A stretch of DNA of 64,000 bases from Paraburkholderia phytofirmans OLGA172 (GTDB lineage: Bacteria; Pseudomonadota; Gammaproteobacteria; Burkholderiales; Burkholderiaceae): positions 434,001-498,000 of the forward strand of contig NZ_CP014579.1 in the NCBI RefSeq assembly GCF_001634365.1, given 5' to 3'. This document shows, piece after piece, positions 1 through 11,100 of the stretch. Position numbers and translations under genes: made by a program. Position 1 is the first letter of the stretch. Each line of letters begins with the position of its first letter. Below the pieces are notes generated by a model. That model saw nothing but the letters and a program-made list of their open reading frames with translations, did no database searches and was not told where the DNA came from.

Positions 1-166
1 CTTGGGCCGGTCCATTTTCGATGTCCACCTGGACCGTCTTGCACGAAGGCGCCCAGAAGCGGAACCGGGTGCGCGGCTTCGCGCCCATAGCGCCCAGCAG
101 CTGCGCGCTGAACGGCAGGCAATGCGCGTGATGATGCGCGTGAGGATCAATCGGACTTTCGGACAT
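1..166 (-). CDS. treZ: malto-oligosyltrehalose trehalohydrolase, N-terminal part (cut by window edge)
   Basis: Reading the minus strand from the ATG at 166 gives a His-rich leader followed by FRFWAPSCKTVQVDIENG, the N-terminal carbohydrate-binding (CBM48-like) fold typical of TreZ. The known family reaction releases trehalose from maltooligosyl-trehalose, the product of TreY. The gene starts about 30 bases after the glgX stop and has the same direction, so it is probably the next gene of the glgE-treS-glgB-glgX operon. Only 55 codons are visible and the catalytic GH13 barrel lies outside the window, so the call rests on the N-terminal motif and the context. A generic GH13/CBM48 enzyme is the alternative. 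Confidence 0.75.
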   Translation of the reverse strand, partial: MSESPIDPHAHHHAHCLPFSAQLLGAMGAKPRTRFRFWAPSCKTVQVDIENGPAQ

Positions 167-196
167 GATTCATCACCATTCGATGTTGCTTTTCGC

Positions 197-2416
197 CTAC
201 GTGGTCGGCGACGTATCGCCGCTTGGCGGATGCGCACCCGGATCGGGCGGCAGGGCGGTCAACAGCCGCGGCCCATGCTGCGCGCCGGCCTTCCAGCCCG
301 CCTGCCAATCCGCTTCGCCGACGGGTTGCGCCGCCAGCATCACGAGGCTATGCGCGGCCACTTCGACCTCTGGCACCGCCAACCGGTGCGGCGCGCTCGC
401 CGGCTCAGCAGTATCTAGCAGCACATGCCATTCCAAGTGTGGCGCGGGTGGCACGAAACGCAGCGTTTCCGCCGCGGCGTTGAGCATCATCAACAATACT
501 TCCGTTTCGCCATTCAAGCCTGGACCCGCGCGCCGCAGCGTGAACGCGCGGCCTTCGGGGTCCTGCCAGGCTTCGATGGTAAGCGGATCGCCGTGTTCAT
601 CGAACCAGCCGACATCGAACAGGCCTGGCAACACTTCACGGTCGCCGAACAGAAAACGCGTTTCGCGTAGCAGCGGATGCTGTTTGCGCAGCGCGATCAC
701 GCGTGCGACGAACGCAGTCATCTGGCGGCCGTCGGGCGACTCCGCGCGCTCCCAGTCGAGCCATGATAGTTCGTTATCCTGGCAGTACGCATTGTTGTTG
801 CCATTCTGCGTACGCAGCGATTCGTCGCCTGCCAGCACCATGGGCGTGCCGAGCGCCATCAGCAGCGTGGCGATCAGCGAGCGGGCCACGCGCTTGCGGG
901 TTTCGAGGATGACCGGATCGTCGGTCGGGCCTTCTACGCCCCAATTGCGACTGCAGTTTTCATTGTGACCGTCATTGTTGTCTTCTTGATTGGCGTCGTT
1001 GTGCTTGTGTTCGTACGCGGTGACATCGGCGAGCGTAAAGCCGTCATGCGACGTGACAAAGTTGACCGATGCCCATGGTTTCCGGAAACGCCGGTTGAAC
1101 AGATCGGCGGAGCCGGTCAGACGCGCGGCGAGATCGGGGCGCAGGCCCGCGTCACCGCGCCAGAAGCGGCGCACCGTGTCGCGGAAACGGTCGTTCCATT
1201 CCGCGAATCCCGGCGGATGATTGCCAAGTTGGTAACCGCCGGGGCCGATGTCCCATGGCTCGGAAATCAGCTTGCGCTGTGACAGGATTGGGTCCTGCCG
1301 CAAGGCGTCGAAGAAACCGGAGCCGGGATCGAAACCATGCTGCTCGCGGCCGAGCGTCACGCCGAGATCGAAACGGAAGCCGTCGATATTGAACTTCGTC
1401 GACCAGTAGCGCAGCGAATCCGTCACCATCTGCAGCACACGCGGATGCGGCAGGTTCACGGTATTGCCGCAGCCGGTGTCGTTGATATGGTGGCGTTCGT
1501 CGCCGGGAATCAGGCGGTAGTAGCTCGCATTGTCGAGGCCGCGCCATGAGACAGTCGGCCCCATTTCGTTGCCTTCGCAGGTGTGGTTGTAGACCACGTC
1601 GAGAATCACTTCGATGCCGGCCGCGTGCAACTGGCGCACGGCGATGCGCATTTCATCGAGCCGGTGCGTGCTCAGATACGACGGCTCCGGTGCAAAAAAT
1701 GCCGCGCTGTTGTAACCCCAGTAATTGCGCAGGCCGCGCTCCACCAGAAAGCGGTCGTTCAGAAACGCATTCACGGGCAGCAATTCGACAGCGGTCACGC
1801 CGAGCTTCAGCAAATGCGCGATGAATTCCGGCGAAGCCAGCGCGGCGAACGTGCCGCGTTCGTGCTGGCGCAAATCGGGGCGCAACATCGACACGCCGCG
1901 CACATGCGCCTCGTAGACGATGGTCTCGCCCCACGGCACATTCGGGCGCTTGTCGTGTGACCAGTCGAAGGCTTCGTCGATCACGACGCACTTCGGCATG
2001 GCCGGCGCCGAATCGCGGCGATCGATCGAAAGATCGGCGCGATTCGAATGCACACGATAGCCGAACAGCGCGTCGGACCAGCGAAACTGCCCAACCAGTT
2101 TGCGTGCATACGGATCGAGCAATAGTTTGTGCGGATTGAAGCGATGCCCATGTTGCGGCTGATACGGCCCATGGGCGCGAAAGCCGTACGCCGTGCCGGG
2201 GTGTGCATTGGGCAAATAGCCGTGCCAGACTTCATCGGTGCATTCGGGCAGCGTGAAGCGTCTCATCTCCTTGCGACCGGTGGGATCGAACAGGCAAAGC
2301 TCGATTTTTTGCGCATTCGCCGAGAACACCGCAAAGTTGACGCCGAGGCCATCCCAGCTGGCGCCGAGCGGATAGGGCGAGCCGGGCAGAAGCCGGTCGG
2401 GCAGTGCGTGCGACAT
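197..2416 (-). CDS. glgX: glycogen debranching enzyme GlgX
   Basis: This 739-residue isoamylase-type GH13 protein hydrolyses alpha-1,6 branches of glycogen-like glucan. It has an N-terminal CBM48 region (GVNFAVFSANAQ), the barrel motif DVVYNHT, the nucleophile in GFRFDLGVTL, the acid/base Glu in LISEPWDIG and the third acid in VTSHDG. I chose the ATG at 2416 over one 16 codons upstream because it follows a strong AGGAAGGGGAATC ribosome site and begins MSHALPDRLLPGSPYPLG, as expected for the family. It lies about 100 bases downstream of glgB and just upstream of treZ. In this operon it would trim the polymer made by GlgE/GlgB so that TreY/TreZ can convert linear chains to trehalose. Confidence 0.93.
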   Translation of the reverse strand: MSHALPDRLLPGSPYPLGASWDGLGVNFAVFSANAQKIELCLFDPTGRKEMRRFTLPECTDEVWHGYLPNAHPGTAYGFRAHGPYQPQHGHRFNPHKLLLDPYARKLVGQFRWSDALFGYRVHSNRADLSIDRRDSAPAMPKCVVIDEAFDWSHDKRPNVPWGETIVYEAHVRGVSMLRPDLRQHERGTFAALASPEFIAHLLKLGVTAVELLPVNAFLNDRFLVERGLRNYWGYNSAAFFAPEPSYLSTHRLDEMRIAVRQLHAAGIEVILDVVYNHTCEGNEMGPTVSWRGLDNASYYRLIPGDERHHINDTGCGNTVNLPHPRVLQMVTDSLRYWSTKFNIDGFRFDLGVTLGREQHGFDPGSGFFDALRQDPILSQRKLISEPWDIGPGGYQLGNHPPGFAEWNDRFRDTVRRFWRGDAGLRPDLAARLTGSADLFNRRFRKPWASVNFVTSHDGFTLADVTAYEHKHNDANQEDNNDGHNENCSRNWGVEGPTDDPVILETRKRVARSLIATLLMALGTPMVLAGDESLRTQNGNNNAYCQDNELSWLDWERAESPDGRQMTAFVARVIALRKQHPLLRETRFLFGDREVLPGLFDVGWFDEHGDPLTIEAWQDPEGRAFTLRRAGPGLNGETEVLLMMLNAAAETLRFVPPAPHLEWHVLLDTAEPASAPHRLAVPEVEVAAHSLVMLAAQPVGEADWQAGWKAGAQHGPRLLTALPPDPGAHPPSGDTSPTT

Positions 2417-2514
2417 GATTCCCCTTCCTTGTTCTGTTTTATGAACGCTATCGTGGGACTTCATGCAACGAGCGCGTGGCCTGGCCGCCGCGCGCTCGCC
2501 TTACAACACATCCA

Positions 2515-4725
2515 TCAATCCGCGCGCAACACGATCGTCGCCAAAGGCGGCAGCGTCAGCACAGCGGAATGCGGCCAGCCGTGGCTCGAGACATTGTCGG
2601 TATGGATCAGCCCGCCGTTGCCCATGTTCGAGCCGCCGTACACGCCAGCATCCGTATTCAGCACTTCCACCCAGCGGCCGCTGCGCGGCATGCCGATCCG
2701 GTACCCGACCCGCGGCACCGGCGTCATGTTGCACACGACGACAAGTTCGCGGCCCTCGCCATCGGTGCGGCGGTAGGCGTACACGCTGTTGCCGCTGTCG
2801 TCGCCGACCAGCCATTGGAAGCCGCCCGGCTCGCTGTCGAGCCGATGCAGCGCAGGCTCTTCGCTGTACAGACGGTTCAGGTCGCGCACGAGCTTCTGCA
2901 CGCCGTGATGGTTCGGATCGTCGAGCAAATGCCAGTGCGGCGACGTGTCGTGGTTGAATTCGGCCAGCTGGCCGAATTCGCCGCCCATGAACAGCAGCTT
3001 CTTGCCCGGATGCGTCCACATGAATCCGAAGTACGCGCGCAGGTTGGCGAACTTCTGCCACCGGTCGCCGGGCATCTTGCCGAGCAGCGAGCCTTTGCCG
3101 TGCACCACCTCGTCGTGCGAGAGCGGCAGCACGAAGCGCTCGGAATACGCATACACCATCCCGAACGTCATCATGTGGTGATGGTATTGGCGGTAGATCG
3201 GGTTCTCTTCCATGTAGTGCAGCGTGTCGTGCATCCAGCCCATGTTCCACTTGAACTGGAAGCCGAGGCCGCCGTCTTCGACGCGCGCCGTCACACCCGG
3301 CCACGCGGTCGACTCCTCGGCGATCGTGATCGCGCCCGGTACGCCCGGCACATAGCCGACTTCATGATTCAGCCGCTTCAGAAACGCGATCGATTCGAGG
3401 TTTTCGCGCCCGCCGTGGATATTCGGCACCCACTCGCCAGGCTCGCGCGAGTAGTCGCGATACAGCATCGAGGCGACCGCATCCACGCGCAGGCCGTCGA
3501 CGTGATAGCGCTTCAGCCAAGCCAGGCCCGATGCCACCAGGAACGCGCTCACCTCGTTGCGGCCGAGGTTGTAGATCATCGTGTTCCAGTCCTGGTGATA
3601 GCCTTCGCGCGGATCGGCGTGCTCGTAGAGCGGCGTGCCGTCGAAGTCGATGAGGCCGTGGGCGTCGTTCGGAAAGTGCGCCGGCACCCAGTCGAGAATC
3701 ACGCCGAGGCCGGCCTCGTGCGCCTTGTCGACGAATAGGGCGAACTGCTCGGGCTTGCCGAAGCGCGCGGACGGCGCGAACTGTCCGAGCGGCTGATAGC
3801 CCCACGAACCGCCGAACGGATGCTCGGCAATCGGCATGAACTCCACGTGCGTGAAGCCCATGCTTTTCACGTAAGGAATCAGCCGCTCGGCGAGTTCTTC
3901 CCAGGTGAGGCCGCGCTGGCCTTCTTCGGCGACGCGCAGCCACGATTCGGCATGCACTTCGTAGATCGAGATCGGTGCGCGCGGGGTTTGTTTGGCGGCG
4001 CGCGACTGAATCCAGTCCTGGTCGGTCCACGCAAACTGCTCGATCTCGTCGACATGCGCGACCACCGATGCGGTGCCAGGCGGCTTTTCCGTTTGCATGG
4101 CGCACGGATCGGCTTTCAGTGGCAACGGATGGCCGTCACGGGCGAGCAATTCGTACTTGTAGCGCGCGCCCGGGCCGACGCGCGGCACGAACAATTCCCA
4201 TACACCGGCCTGATGACGCAACCGCATCGGATGACGGCGCCCATCCCACGAATTGAAGTCGCCGACCACCGACACGCGCCGCGCGTTCGGCGCCCATACG
4301 GCAAAGCGCACGCCCGGCACGCCGGCCACTTCCATCGGACGCGAGCCGAGGCATTCGAGCACCGCGTACGGGTCGCCGCCAGCGAGACGCCCCAACGGCT
4401 CGTCGCCGAGAACCGGGCCGAACGAATACGTGTCCTCGATTTCCTGCACGGTGCCGTGCCAGTCGATGCGCAGGCGATAGGGTGCCCCCGACGTGACTCG
4501 ACCGGAAAACAGCCCGGGCCTGAGTTGCTCGAGTTCGCCGAGTGTCGAGCCATCGGCGCGCGAGATCACTATGACATGCGAGGCGTTGGGCAACAGCGCG
4601 CGCACCACCGGACCCGCGTCCGTCTGATGCATGCCGAGTTGCGCGAAAGGATCGGGGTGACGCGCTTCGACGAGCGCGTCGATATCGAGTGGTTGGAGGC
4701 CTGCGGCCGGATCATGCTCACTCAT
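2515..4725 (-). CDS. glgB: 1,4-alpha-glucan branching enzyme GlgB
   Basis: This 736-residue protein transfers glucan segments to make alpha-1,6 branches. It has the extra N-terminal domain and CBM48 region ([20 protein letters not shown]), followed by a GH13 barrel with nucleophile in [10 protein letters not shown], acid/base Glu in ITIAEEST and LPLSHDEVV, then a C-terminal beta domain. Length and motifs match bacterial GlgB. The start codon overlaps the end of treS by eight bases (ATGAGTGA), which suggests translational coupling. No glgC or glgA is visible nearby. With GlgE next door, the glucan is probably made from maltose-1-phosphate rather than ADP-glucose, although the ADP-glucose route could be encoded elsewhere. 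Confidence 0.95.
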   Translation of the reverse strand: MSEHDPAAGLQPLDIDALVEARHPDPFAQLGMHQTDAGPVVRALLPNASHVIVISRADGSTLGELEQLRPGLFSGRVTSGAPYRLRIDWHGTVQEIEDTYSFGPVLGDEPLGRLAGGDPYAVLECLGSRPMEVAGVPGVRFAVWAPNARRVSVVGDFNSWDGRRHPMRLRHQAGVWELFVPRVGPGARYKYELLARDGHPLPLKADPCAMQTEKPPGTASVVAHVDEIEQFAWTDQDWIQSRAAKQTPRAPISIYEVHAESWLRVAEEGQRGLTWEELAERLIPYVKSMGFTHVEFMPIAEHPFGGSWGYQPLGQFAPSARFGKPEQFALFVDKAHEAGLGVILDWVPAHFPNDAHGLIDFDGTPLYEHADPREGYHQDWNTMIYNLGRNEVSAFLVASGLAWLKRYHVDGLRVDAVASMLYRDYSREPGEWVPNIHGGRENLESIAFLKRLNHEVGYVPGVPGAITIAEESTAWPGVTARVEDGGLGFQFKWNMGWMHDTLHYMEENPIYRQYHHHMMTFGMVYAYSERFVLPLSHDEVVHGKGSLLGKMPGDRWQKFANLRAYFGFMWTHPGKKLLFMGGEFGQLAEFNHDTSPHWHLLDDPNHHGVQKLVRDLNRLYSEEPALHRLDSEPGGFQWLVGDDSGNSVYAYRRTDGEGRELVVVCNMTPVPRVGYRIGMPRSGRWVEVLNTDAGVYGGSNMGNGGLIHTDNVSSHGWPHSAVLTLPPLATIVLRAD

Positions 4726-7700
4726 AGTCGCCCTCGGCCGGAGTAGGCGGTGTGGCGGCGCCTGGCGCCTGAGTTAATGGATCGTGCTGCGAATGGCTGG
4801 TGTCGCCGAGCAAGCGGCTGGTGAGCGCGGCGAGGCCGCGTACCGGCAAACTGAGCCACGTCGGACGATTGGCCGCTTCGTAACGGATTTCGTACGCGGC
4901 TTTCTCGATCAGGAACAGATCGAGCAAGGCCTGTTCGGCTTCGGGCGCCACCAGCGGCGTCGGCGAATCCGCGACGGCGGTGCGGTATGCCTTCAGGAAC
5001 GCTTCGGTGGCGTGCGCGCGGAAACGCTCGAAGAGCGTGCGCTTGCGATCGGCGGTCTGCTGCGGCGCGCTTTCCATCGTGGACTGCGCCGCGGCGCTCG
5101 CATAGGACAGTGAGCGCATCAAGCCGGCCACGTCGCGCAACGGGCTCGACTTCTGGCGCCGCTCCTCCAATGTACGCGCGGGCTCGCCTTCGAAGTCGAT
5201 CAGATACGCGTCGCCCTGCGCGACCAGCACCTGGCCCAGATGGAAGTCGCCGTGAATGCGCGTGCGCAACGCACCCGCATTGCCCGAGACCAGCTTGTTG
5301 ACGGCTTTGACGAGCGCGGCGCGGCGGTCGATCAGGCTTTGCGCCAATGCCTTGATGTCCGCGTCGCTCATCTGCTCGATGCGCGGCGCGAGCAGATCGA
5401 GCGCGCTGGCGAGCATGGCTTGCGTACCGTCGACCCACGCCTTCACCTGGTCGGCGCTGGCCGGTTCCGGCGCGAACGCTGGGTCGTCGGCAGGCGAAGC
5501 GAGCGCCACATGCAATTCACCCAGCCGCTTGCCGATGACGCCCGCCAGCGCGCTGTAGCCTTCCATGAGAATCGCTTCGTTATCGCGGTCCGCCGCTTGC
5601 GCTTCCGTATCCACGGCGATGGCGAGTTCGTCCACCGAGCGGCGCAGGTAATCGAGCGACCAGTTCCAGGCGTCGCCCTGATTGTCGATAAACCCTTGCA
5701 AAATCGCGAGCGTATGCGGCACGCCTTCGGGATCGACGCGCACCACTTCACCATACAGCGGCGCGGTGTTCGCGTAGCCGAGTTGGGTCAGATAGCGGCT
5801 GATTTCCGCTTCCGGATGAATGCCGCTCACCAGACGCCGCACCAGTTTCAGCACCGCAGCATCGGCGATGATCAGCGAGCTGTTGCTTTGCTCGGCCGCC
5901 AGCCAGCGGATCTCGGGCCGCTCGCCGAGTTCGCTGAGTTCGTCGAAGCGTTCGGTTGGAATGAACTTGATCTCGCTCTTCTGCACGGTCGGCACGACCG
6001 CGCGTTCGCGCAGTTTGCGCAGCACGCCATGTGCGAAGATCGGCAGCGCGAACGCGTCCGTCAGATGGCCGACGTTGCGGCCGCGACGCACGCGCGCGAG
6101 TGCCAGTTGCATGAATAGCGGCGTCGTGGTTTCGCCGCCCCACGTGATGGCGATTGGCACGACGTACCGTTCAGTATGGTCGCCCACGTCCGCTTCGATT
6201 TCGGTGAACGCGAAGCCGCCGTTGGGGATCGTCGTCAACGCGGCGAGGCGTACCGCATGCATCTTCAGATCCTTCGAGGCAAACCAGCGGCGCCGGCTTA
6301 ACCACGACGGCAGCACCTCGGATTCGAGCAGGCGCACGTTCTCTGGTGTCGGGCCGATCTGGCCCTCGCGGATCACGATCGTGACAAATTCGGGCAGCGG
6401 CTCCGAATGCGCCTGCGCCCATGTTGGACGCTGGCCGCCCGAACACAGCATGAACCACAGGAAACCGTACGGCGGGAAGGTCAGCAGATAGGTGAGTTGA
6501 CCGATCGCGGGGAACACGGAATCCGCGGTCATTTCGACCGGCACCGCGCCGTTGAACTCGGATAGATCGAGTTCAACCGCTTGCGGCGCGCGCGACAGAT
6601 TCGCCACGCACAGGATCGGCGGCTGGTCCGGCATTTCGCGCAGATACGCAAGAATCTTGCGGTTTTCCGGCTTGAGGAAACGGATCGTGCCACGTCCGAA
6701 GGTTTGCTTCGCGCGCCGGGTGGCGAGCATGCGCCGGGTCCAGTTCAACAGCGAATGCGGGTCGCGGCTTTGCGCTTCGACGTTGACGGCGTCGAAGCCG
6801 TACAACGAACCCATCACCGGCGGCAGCACCAGTTGTTCAGGGTCGGCGCGCGAGAATCCGCCGTTGCGATCCGACGACCATTGCATCGGCGTGCGTACGC
6901 CATCGCGGTCGCCGAGGTGGATGTTATCGCCCATGCCGAGCTCGTCGCCGTAATAGATAACGGGCGTGCCTGGCATCGACAGCAGCAGCGAATTGATCAG
7001 CTCGATGCGGCGGCGGTCGCGCTCCATCAGTGGTGCGAGGCGGCGCCGAATGCCGAGATTCAGGCGCGCGCGGCGATCGCTCGCATAGGTGTTCCAGAGA
7101 TAATCGCGCTCGGAATCCGTCACCATTTCGAGCGTCAGTTCGTCGTGATTGCGCAGGAAAATTGCCCACTGGTTCGTTTCCGCGAGGTCCGGCGTTTGCC
7201 GCATGATGTCGGTGATCGGAAAGCGATCCTCGCTCGCAATCGACATATAGATGCGCGGCATCAGCGGGAAGTGGAACGCCATGTGGCATTCGTCTTCGTC
7301 GCCGAAATATTCCTTCACGTCTTCCGGCCACTGGTTCGCTTCGGCGAGCAGCATACGATTCGGATACTCGGCGTCGATGGTTGCGCGGATCTTCTTCAGC
7401 ACCGCGTGCGTTTCCGGCAGGTTCTCGTTGTTGGTGCCTTCGCGTTCGACCAGATACGGCACCGCGTCGAGCCGCAGCCCGTCGATGCCCATGTCGAGCC
7501 AGAAGCGCATCACTTGCAGCACTTCCTTCAGCACCGCCGGATTGTCGAAGTTCAGATCGGGCTGATGCGAATAGAAGCGGTGCCAGAAGTAAGCGCCCGC
7601 GACCGGGTCATGCGTCCAGTTCGACGGCTCCGAATCGATAAAGATGATCCGCGTTTCCTGGTACTTCTGATCGGTATCGGACCACACATAGTAGTTGCGA

Positions 7701-8179
7701 TGATTCGACCCCGGCTTGGCGCGGCGGGCGCGCTGAAACCACGGGTGCTGATCCGACGTGTGGTTGATCACCAGCTCCGTAATCACGCGGATGCCGCGTG
7801 CGTGCGCTTCCTGAATGAAGCGCTTCACGTCGGCAATCTGGCCGTAGTCGGGATGCACATTGCGATAGTCGGCGATGTCGTAGCCGTCGTCGCGGCGCGG
7901 CGACGGGTAGAACGGCAGCAGCCAGATCGCATTCACGCCGAGTTCGGCAATGTAATCGAGCTTCGCGATCAAGCCGGGAAAATCCCCCACGCCGTCGTTG
8001 TTCGCGTCGAAGAACGACTTGATGTGAACCTGATAAATGATCGCGTCTTTGTACCAGAGCGGATCGTCGCTGAGCGCGGCGGGTTTGCCGCGCCGTGCCG
8101 TCCGCGCTTTCGCCGCGCCGCCGGCGGTTGTGCTCGCGTGGGTCTGCGACGTGCTTTGGGCTGGATCGTCACGCTTCAT
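4718..8179 (-). CDS. treS: trehalose synthase / maltokinase fusion (TreS-Pep2)
   Basis: This 1153-residue fusion joins a trehalose synthase (about residues 35-590) to a maltokinase (about 600-1140). The TreS part has GH13 motifs: ELVINH at 135-140, nucleophile D238 in GLRLDAV, acid/base E280 in LLAEANQWP and FLRNHD ending at D346. The C-terminal part carries kinase-like motifs, including [10 protein letters not shown] and [10 protein letters not shown]. TreS interconverts trehalose and maltose; the kinase makes maltose-1-phosphate, the GlgE donor. Fusion channels one product into the next step and is known in several bacteria. The start overlaps the glgE stop by four bases (ATGA). The N-terminal 35 residues are basic and low complexity. 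Confidence 0.93.
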   Translation of the reverse strand: MKRDDPAQSTSQTHASTTAGGAAKARTARRGKPAALSDDPLWYKDAIIYQVHIKSFFDANNDGVGDFPGLIAKLDYIAELGVNAIWLLPFYPSPRRDDGYDIADYRNVHPDYGQIADVKRFIQEAHARGIRVITELVINHTSDQHPWFQRARRAKPGSNHRNYYVWSDTDQKYQETRIIFIDSEPSNWTHDPVAGAYFWHRFYSHQPDLNFDNPAVLKEVLQVMRFWLDMGIDGLRLDAVPYLVEREGTNNENLPETHAVLKKIRATIDAEYPNRMLLAEANQWPEDVKEYFGDEDECHMAFHFPLMPRIYMSIASEDRFPITDIMRQTPDLAETNQWAIFLRNHDELTLEMVTDSERDYLWNTYASDRRARLNLGIRRRLAPLMERDRRRIELINSLLLSMPGTPVIYYGDELGMGDNIHLGDRDGVRTPMQWSSDRNGGFSRADPEQLVLPPVMGSLYGFDAVNVEAQSRDPHSLLNWTRRMLATRRAKQTFGRGTIRFLKPENRKILAYLREMPDQPPILCVANLSRAPQAVELDLSEFNGAVPVEMTADSVFPAIGQLTYLLTFPPYGFLWFMLCSGGQRPTWAQAHSEPLPEFVTIVIREGQIGPTPENVRLLESEVLPSWLSRRRWFASKDLKMHAVRLAALTTIPNGGFAFTEIEADVGDHTERYVVPIAITWGGETTTPLFMQLALARVRRGRNVGHLTDAFALPIFAHGVLRKLRERAVVPTVQKSEIKFIPTERFDELSELGERPEIRWLAAEQSNSSLIIADAAVLKLVRRLVSGIHPEAEISRYLTQLGYANTAPLYGEVVRVDPEGVPHTLAILQGFIDNQGDAWNWSLDYLRRSVDELAIAVDTEAQAADRDNEAILMEGYSALAGVIGKRLGELHVALASPADDPAFAPEPASADQVKAWVDGTQAMLASALDLLAPRIEQMSDADIKALAQSLIDRRAALVKAVNKLVSGNAGALRTRIHGDFHLGQVLVAQGDAYLIDFEGEPARTLEERRQKSSPLRDVAGLMRSLSYASAAAQSTMESAPQQTADRKRTLFERFRAHATEAFLKAYRTAVADSPTPLVAPEAEQALLDLFLIEKAAYEIRYEAANRPTWLSLPVRGLAALTSRLLGDTSHSQHDPLTQAPGAATPPTPAEGDYE

Positions 8180-11100
8180 GTCGCACCTTCCAAAAAGGTT
8201 AGGTTGCCAGCGTCGTCTGCGTGATCGTCGCTGTCGGCATCATCTGGGCGCTCAGCAGGTAAGCCGCCGAGCGGCGCGATGCGCCAGATCGAAAACGGCT
8301 GGCCCGACCCGAGCCGGATGTGCTGCCAGCGGCCGTGCCATTCGAAACGCGCACCGGTCATCTGATCGGTCACTTCCAGCGCGCCATGGTCGTGCAGATT
8401 CCATCGCTGGAAAGTGTCCCACGACAATTCGATATCCGCGCCCTGTTCGTTGAACGGGTCGAGATTGATCGCCACCAGGATGACGTTGTCGCGTGCTTCG
8501 GTCGCTTTTTCGAAGAACAGCACATGGTCATTGTGCGCCGGCAGGAACGTCAAGCCGAGATGCGTTTGCAATGCCGGGTTCGCGCGGCGAATCCGGTTCA
8601 ACGCACTGATCTCGCCGACGATGTTGCCGGGCCGGTGCCAGTCCCACGCGCGCAGTTGATACTTTTCGGAGTCGAGATATTCCTCGCTGTTCGGCAGCGC
8701 GGCGGCTTCGCACAATTCGAAACCGCTATATACGCCCCATAAACCCGCGAGTGTGGAGGCGAGCGCCGCTCGAATCAGAAAGCCCGACCGCCCCGACGAC
8801 TGCAAATGCCGCGGGTTGATGTCCGGCGTATTGACAAAGAAATTCGGCCGGTAGAAATCACGCGCGCTGGTTTGCGTGAGTTCGCTCAGGTACTCGATGA
8901 AATCGCGCTTCGACTCGCGCCACGTGAAATATGTGTACGACTGCGAGAAGCCGATCTTGCCGAGGCGGTTCATCATGCGTGGCCGTGTGAACGCTTCGGC
9001 GAGGAAGATCGTGTCGGGATAGCGCGAGCGCACGTCGTCGATCACCCATTCCCAGAACGGCAGCGGCTTGGTGTGCGGATTGTCCACACGGAAAATGTGC
9101 ACGCCGGCTTCGATCCAGAACAGGAATACGTCGCGCAGCGCCAGCCACAAATCGGGCTTGGCGTCGTGCGCATAGAAGTCGGGATTGACGATGTCCTGAT
9201 ACTTCTTCGGCGGATTTTCCGCGTACCGCAGCGTGCCGTCGGGGCGCCAGGCGAACCACGTCGGATGCGCGTTCAGCCACGGGTGGTCCGGCGAGCACTG
9301 GATCGCGAAGTCGAGCGCGATTTCGAGGCCGTGCGCGTGCGCGGCGGCCAGCATCTGCTTGAAGTCGTCGAGCGTGCCGAGTTCAGGATGCACGGCGGTA
9401 TGGCCGCCTTCGACCCCGCCGATCGCGTACGGGCTGCCGACATCCCCCGGTTGCGCATTCAGCGTGTTGTTGCGGCCTTTGCGGTTCGCGATGCCGATCG
9501 GGTGGATCGGCGGGAAGTACAGCACGTCGAAGCCCATGTCGCGAATGCGCGGCAGTTTCGTGACCACGTCAGCGAAGGTGCCGTGACGCGATTCGTCGTC
9601 GCTCATCGAACGCGGGAAGATCTCGTACCAGCTCGCGAAACGCGCGGCGGTCCGTTCGGCGTCGATCTTGTAGACGATCGGATCGCGGCTCAGGAACGGG
9701 CGGTGGCGCGCGGCGGTCATCGCATTCGCGGTGGCCGGCTCGAGCAGCAGCGCGAGCTTCGTTTCGGCGTCGGCCTTGGTGAAGCGCTTGACGATATGGT
9801 CGAGCGGCTCGGTCATCGCGCCGTCCGCGGTTTCCACTTCGGCGAGCACCAGCGCGAACAGATGCGCGGCTTCGTCGAGTTCGAGTTCGACGGTTTGGCC
9901 CGCTTTCAGCTTCTTCTGGATATGCTCGACTAGCGACGCGAAGTCGTCGCGCCATGCAATGACCGTGAATTCGTGACGGCCGAGGCGCTCCAGCGGAATG
10001 CGCGCCTTCCAGATATCGAGGCCAACCGGCTGGGCCGGACTCATCGGCACTTCGTGCCAGGCGGTCTCGTCGGCGGCGCGCCAGACAACGGCGGCTGCGA
10101 TCTTGTCGTGACCCTCCGCAAAGATCGCGGCAGTGATTTCGGCGCGCTCGCCCACCACGCGCTTGGCGGCAAAGCGTCCGTTATCGACCGAGGGCGTGAC
10201 GCTCTCGATCGCCACGCGCGGCGCGCTGATCGCTTCGAGCACGGTCTTGTGGCCGCTGCGCTTGCTGGTCGCCTTGTCGATCGGCGGCGCGAGACGGATC
10301 GGTTTATCGGCGGTCCCGCGGAACAAACGTACCGCGCCGGGTGCCAGCGTGAACGGCGTCAACGCGGCGGGCGTGGCATGCCCTGGCGCGTCGAGCGGGA
10401 CGAAGCGCGTGAAGTTGCCCGGTACGCCCGGGAGGAAGCGGGCAGGATCGACGCGCACAGGCGTACCGAGTTCCGGATTGATGGCGATCAGGATCGCTTC
10501 GCCGGCGTTGCGCAGATCGGGTGTGTCGGCGCGCAGCAACACCGCGAAGGGCACGTCGGGCCCGCTTAGCGGGCGCAATTCGCCGTTGGCGTGGAGCGTC
10601 TTCGTATTGCGCACCACCTCGTTCGCATGGCTGATCCGTTCCGAGAGGTCGAATGGCTTCGACTGGCAGGCGAGGGCGAACTGCGCAGCGTCGCCGCGTG
10701 TTTGCGACATCGGCTCGGCGATGCCGTATTCGAAGCCCATCGGCATCATCCAGCCGGCGCCGGTCGAGGCCGACGCGAACAGCGCGCGCCGGTAGGCCCG
10801 CTCGACGATGGCGGCGTCGTGCGCGTCGCTGAGATCGGCGGCGAGGCGGGTGCCATAAGGCGCTTCGGGAAAGGCGATGGGTGCGGCGATGCGGGCGAGC
10901 GCGGCATGCTCTTCCACCATCCAGCTGGCGCGGAAGTCCCACCAGCGCACCGACGAGAACACGCTGTCGAAACCCGCGCCTTCGAGGCCGAGCAGATCGC
11001 CGCGGGCGAGACCCGGCGTCGCGGCAAGGAAACGCATCTCAGGATGATTCGCGCGAACCGCGTCGCCGAGTTGCCGCCAAACGGCGGCCGGCACGCGATG

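Noticed and set aside
2476-8224. Long plus-strand open frames antisense to glgB and treS
   Set aside because: The minus-strand proteins have full catalytic motifs; the antisense frames are typical shadows in GC-rich DNA.
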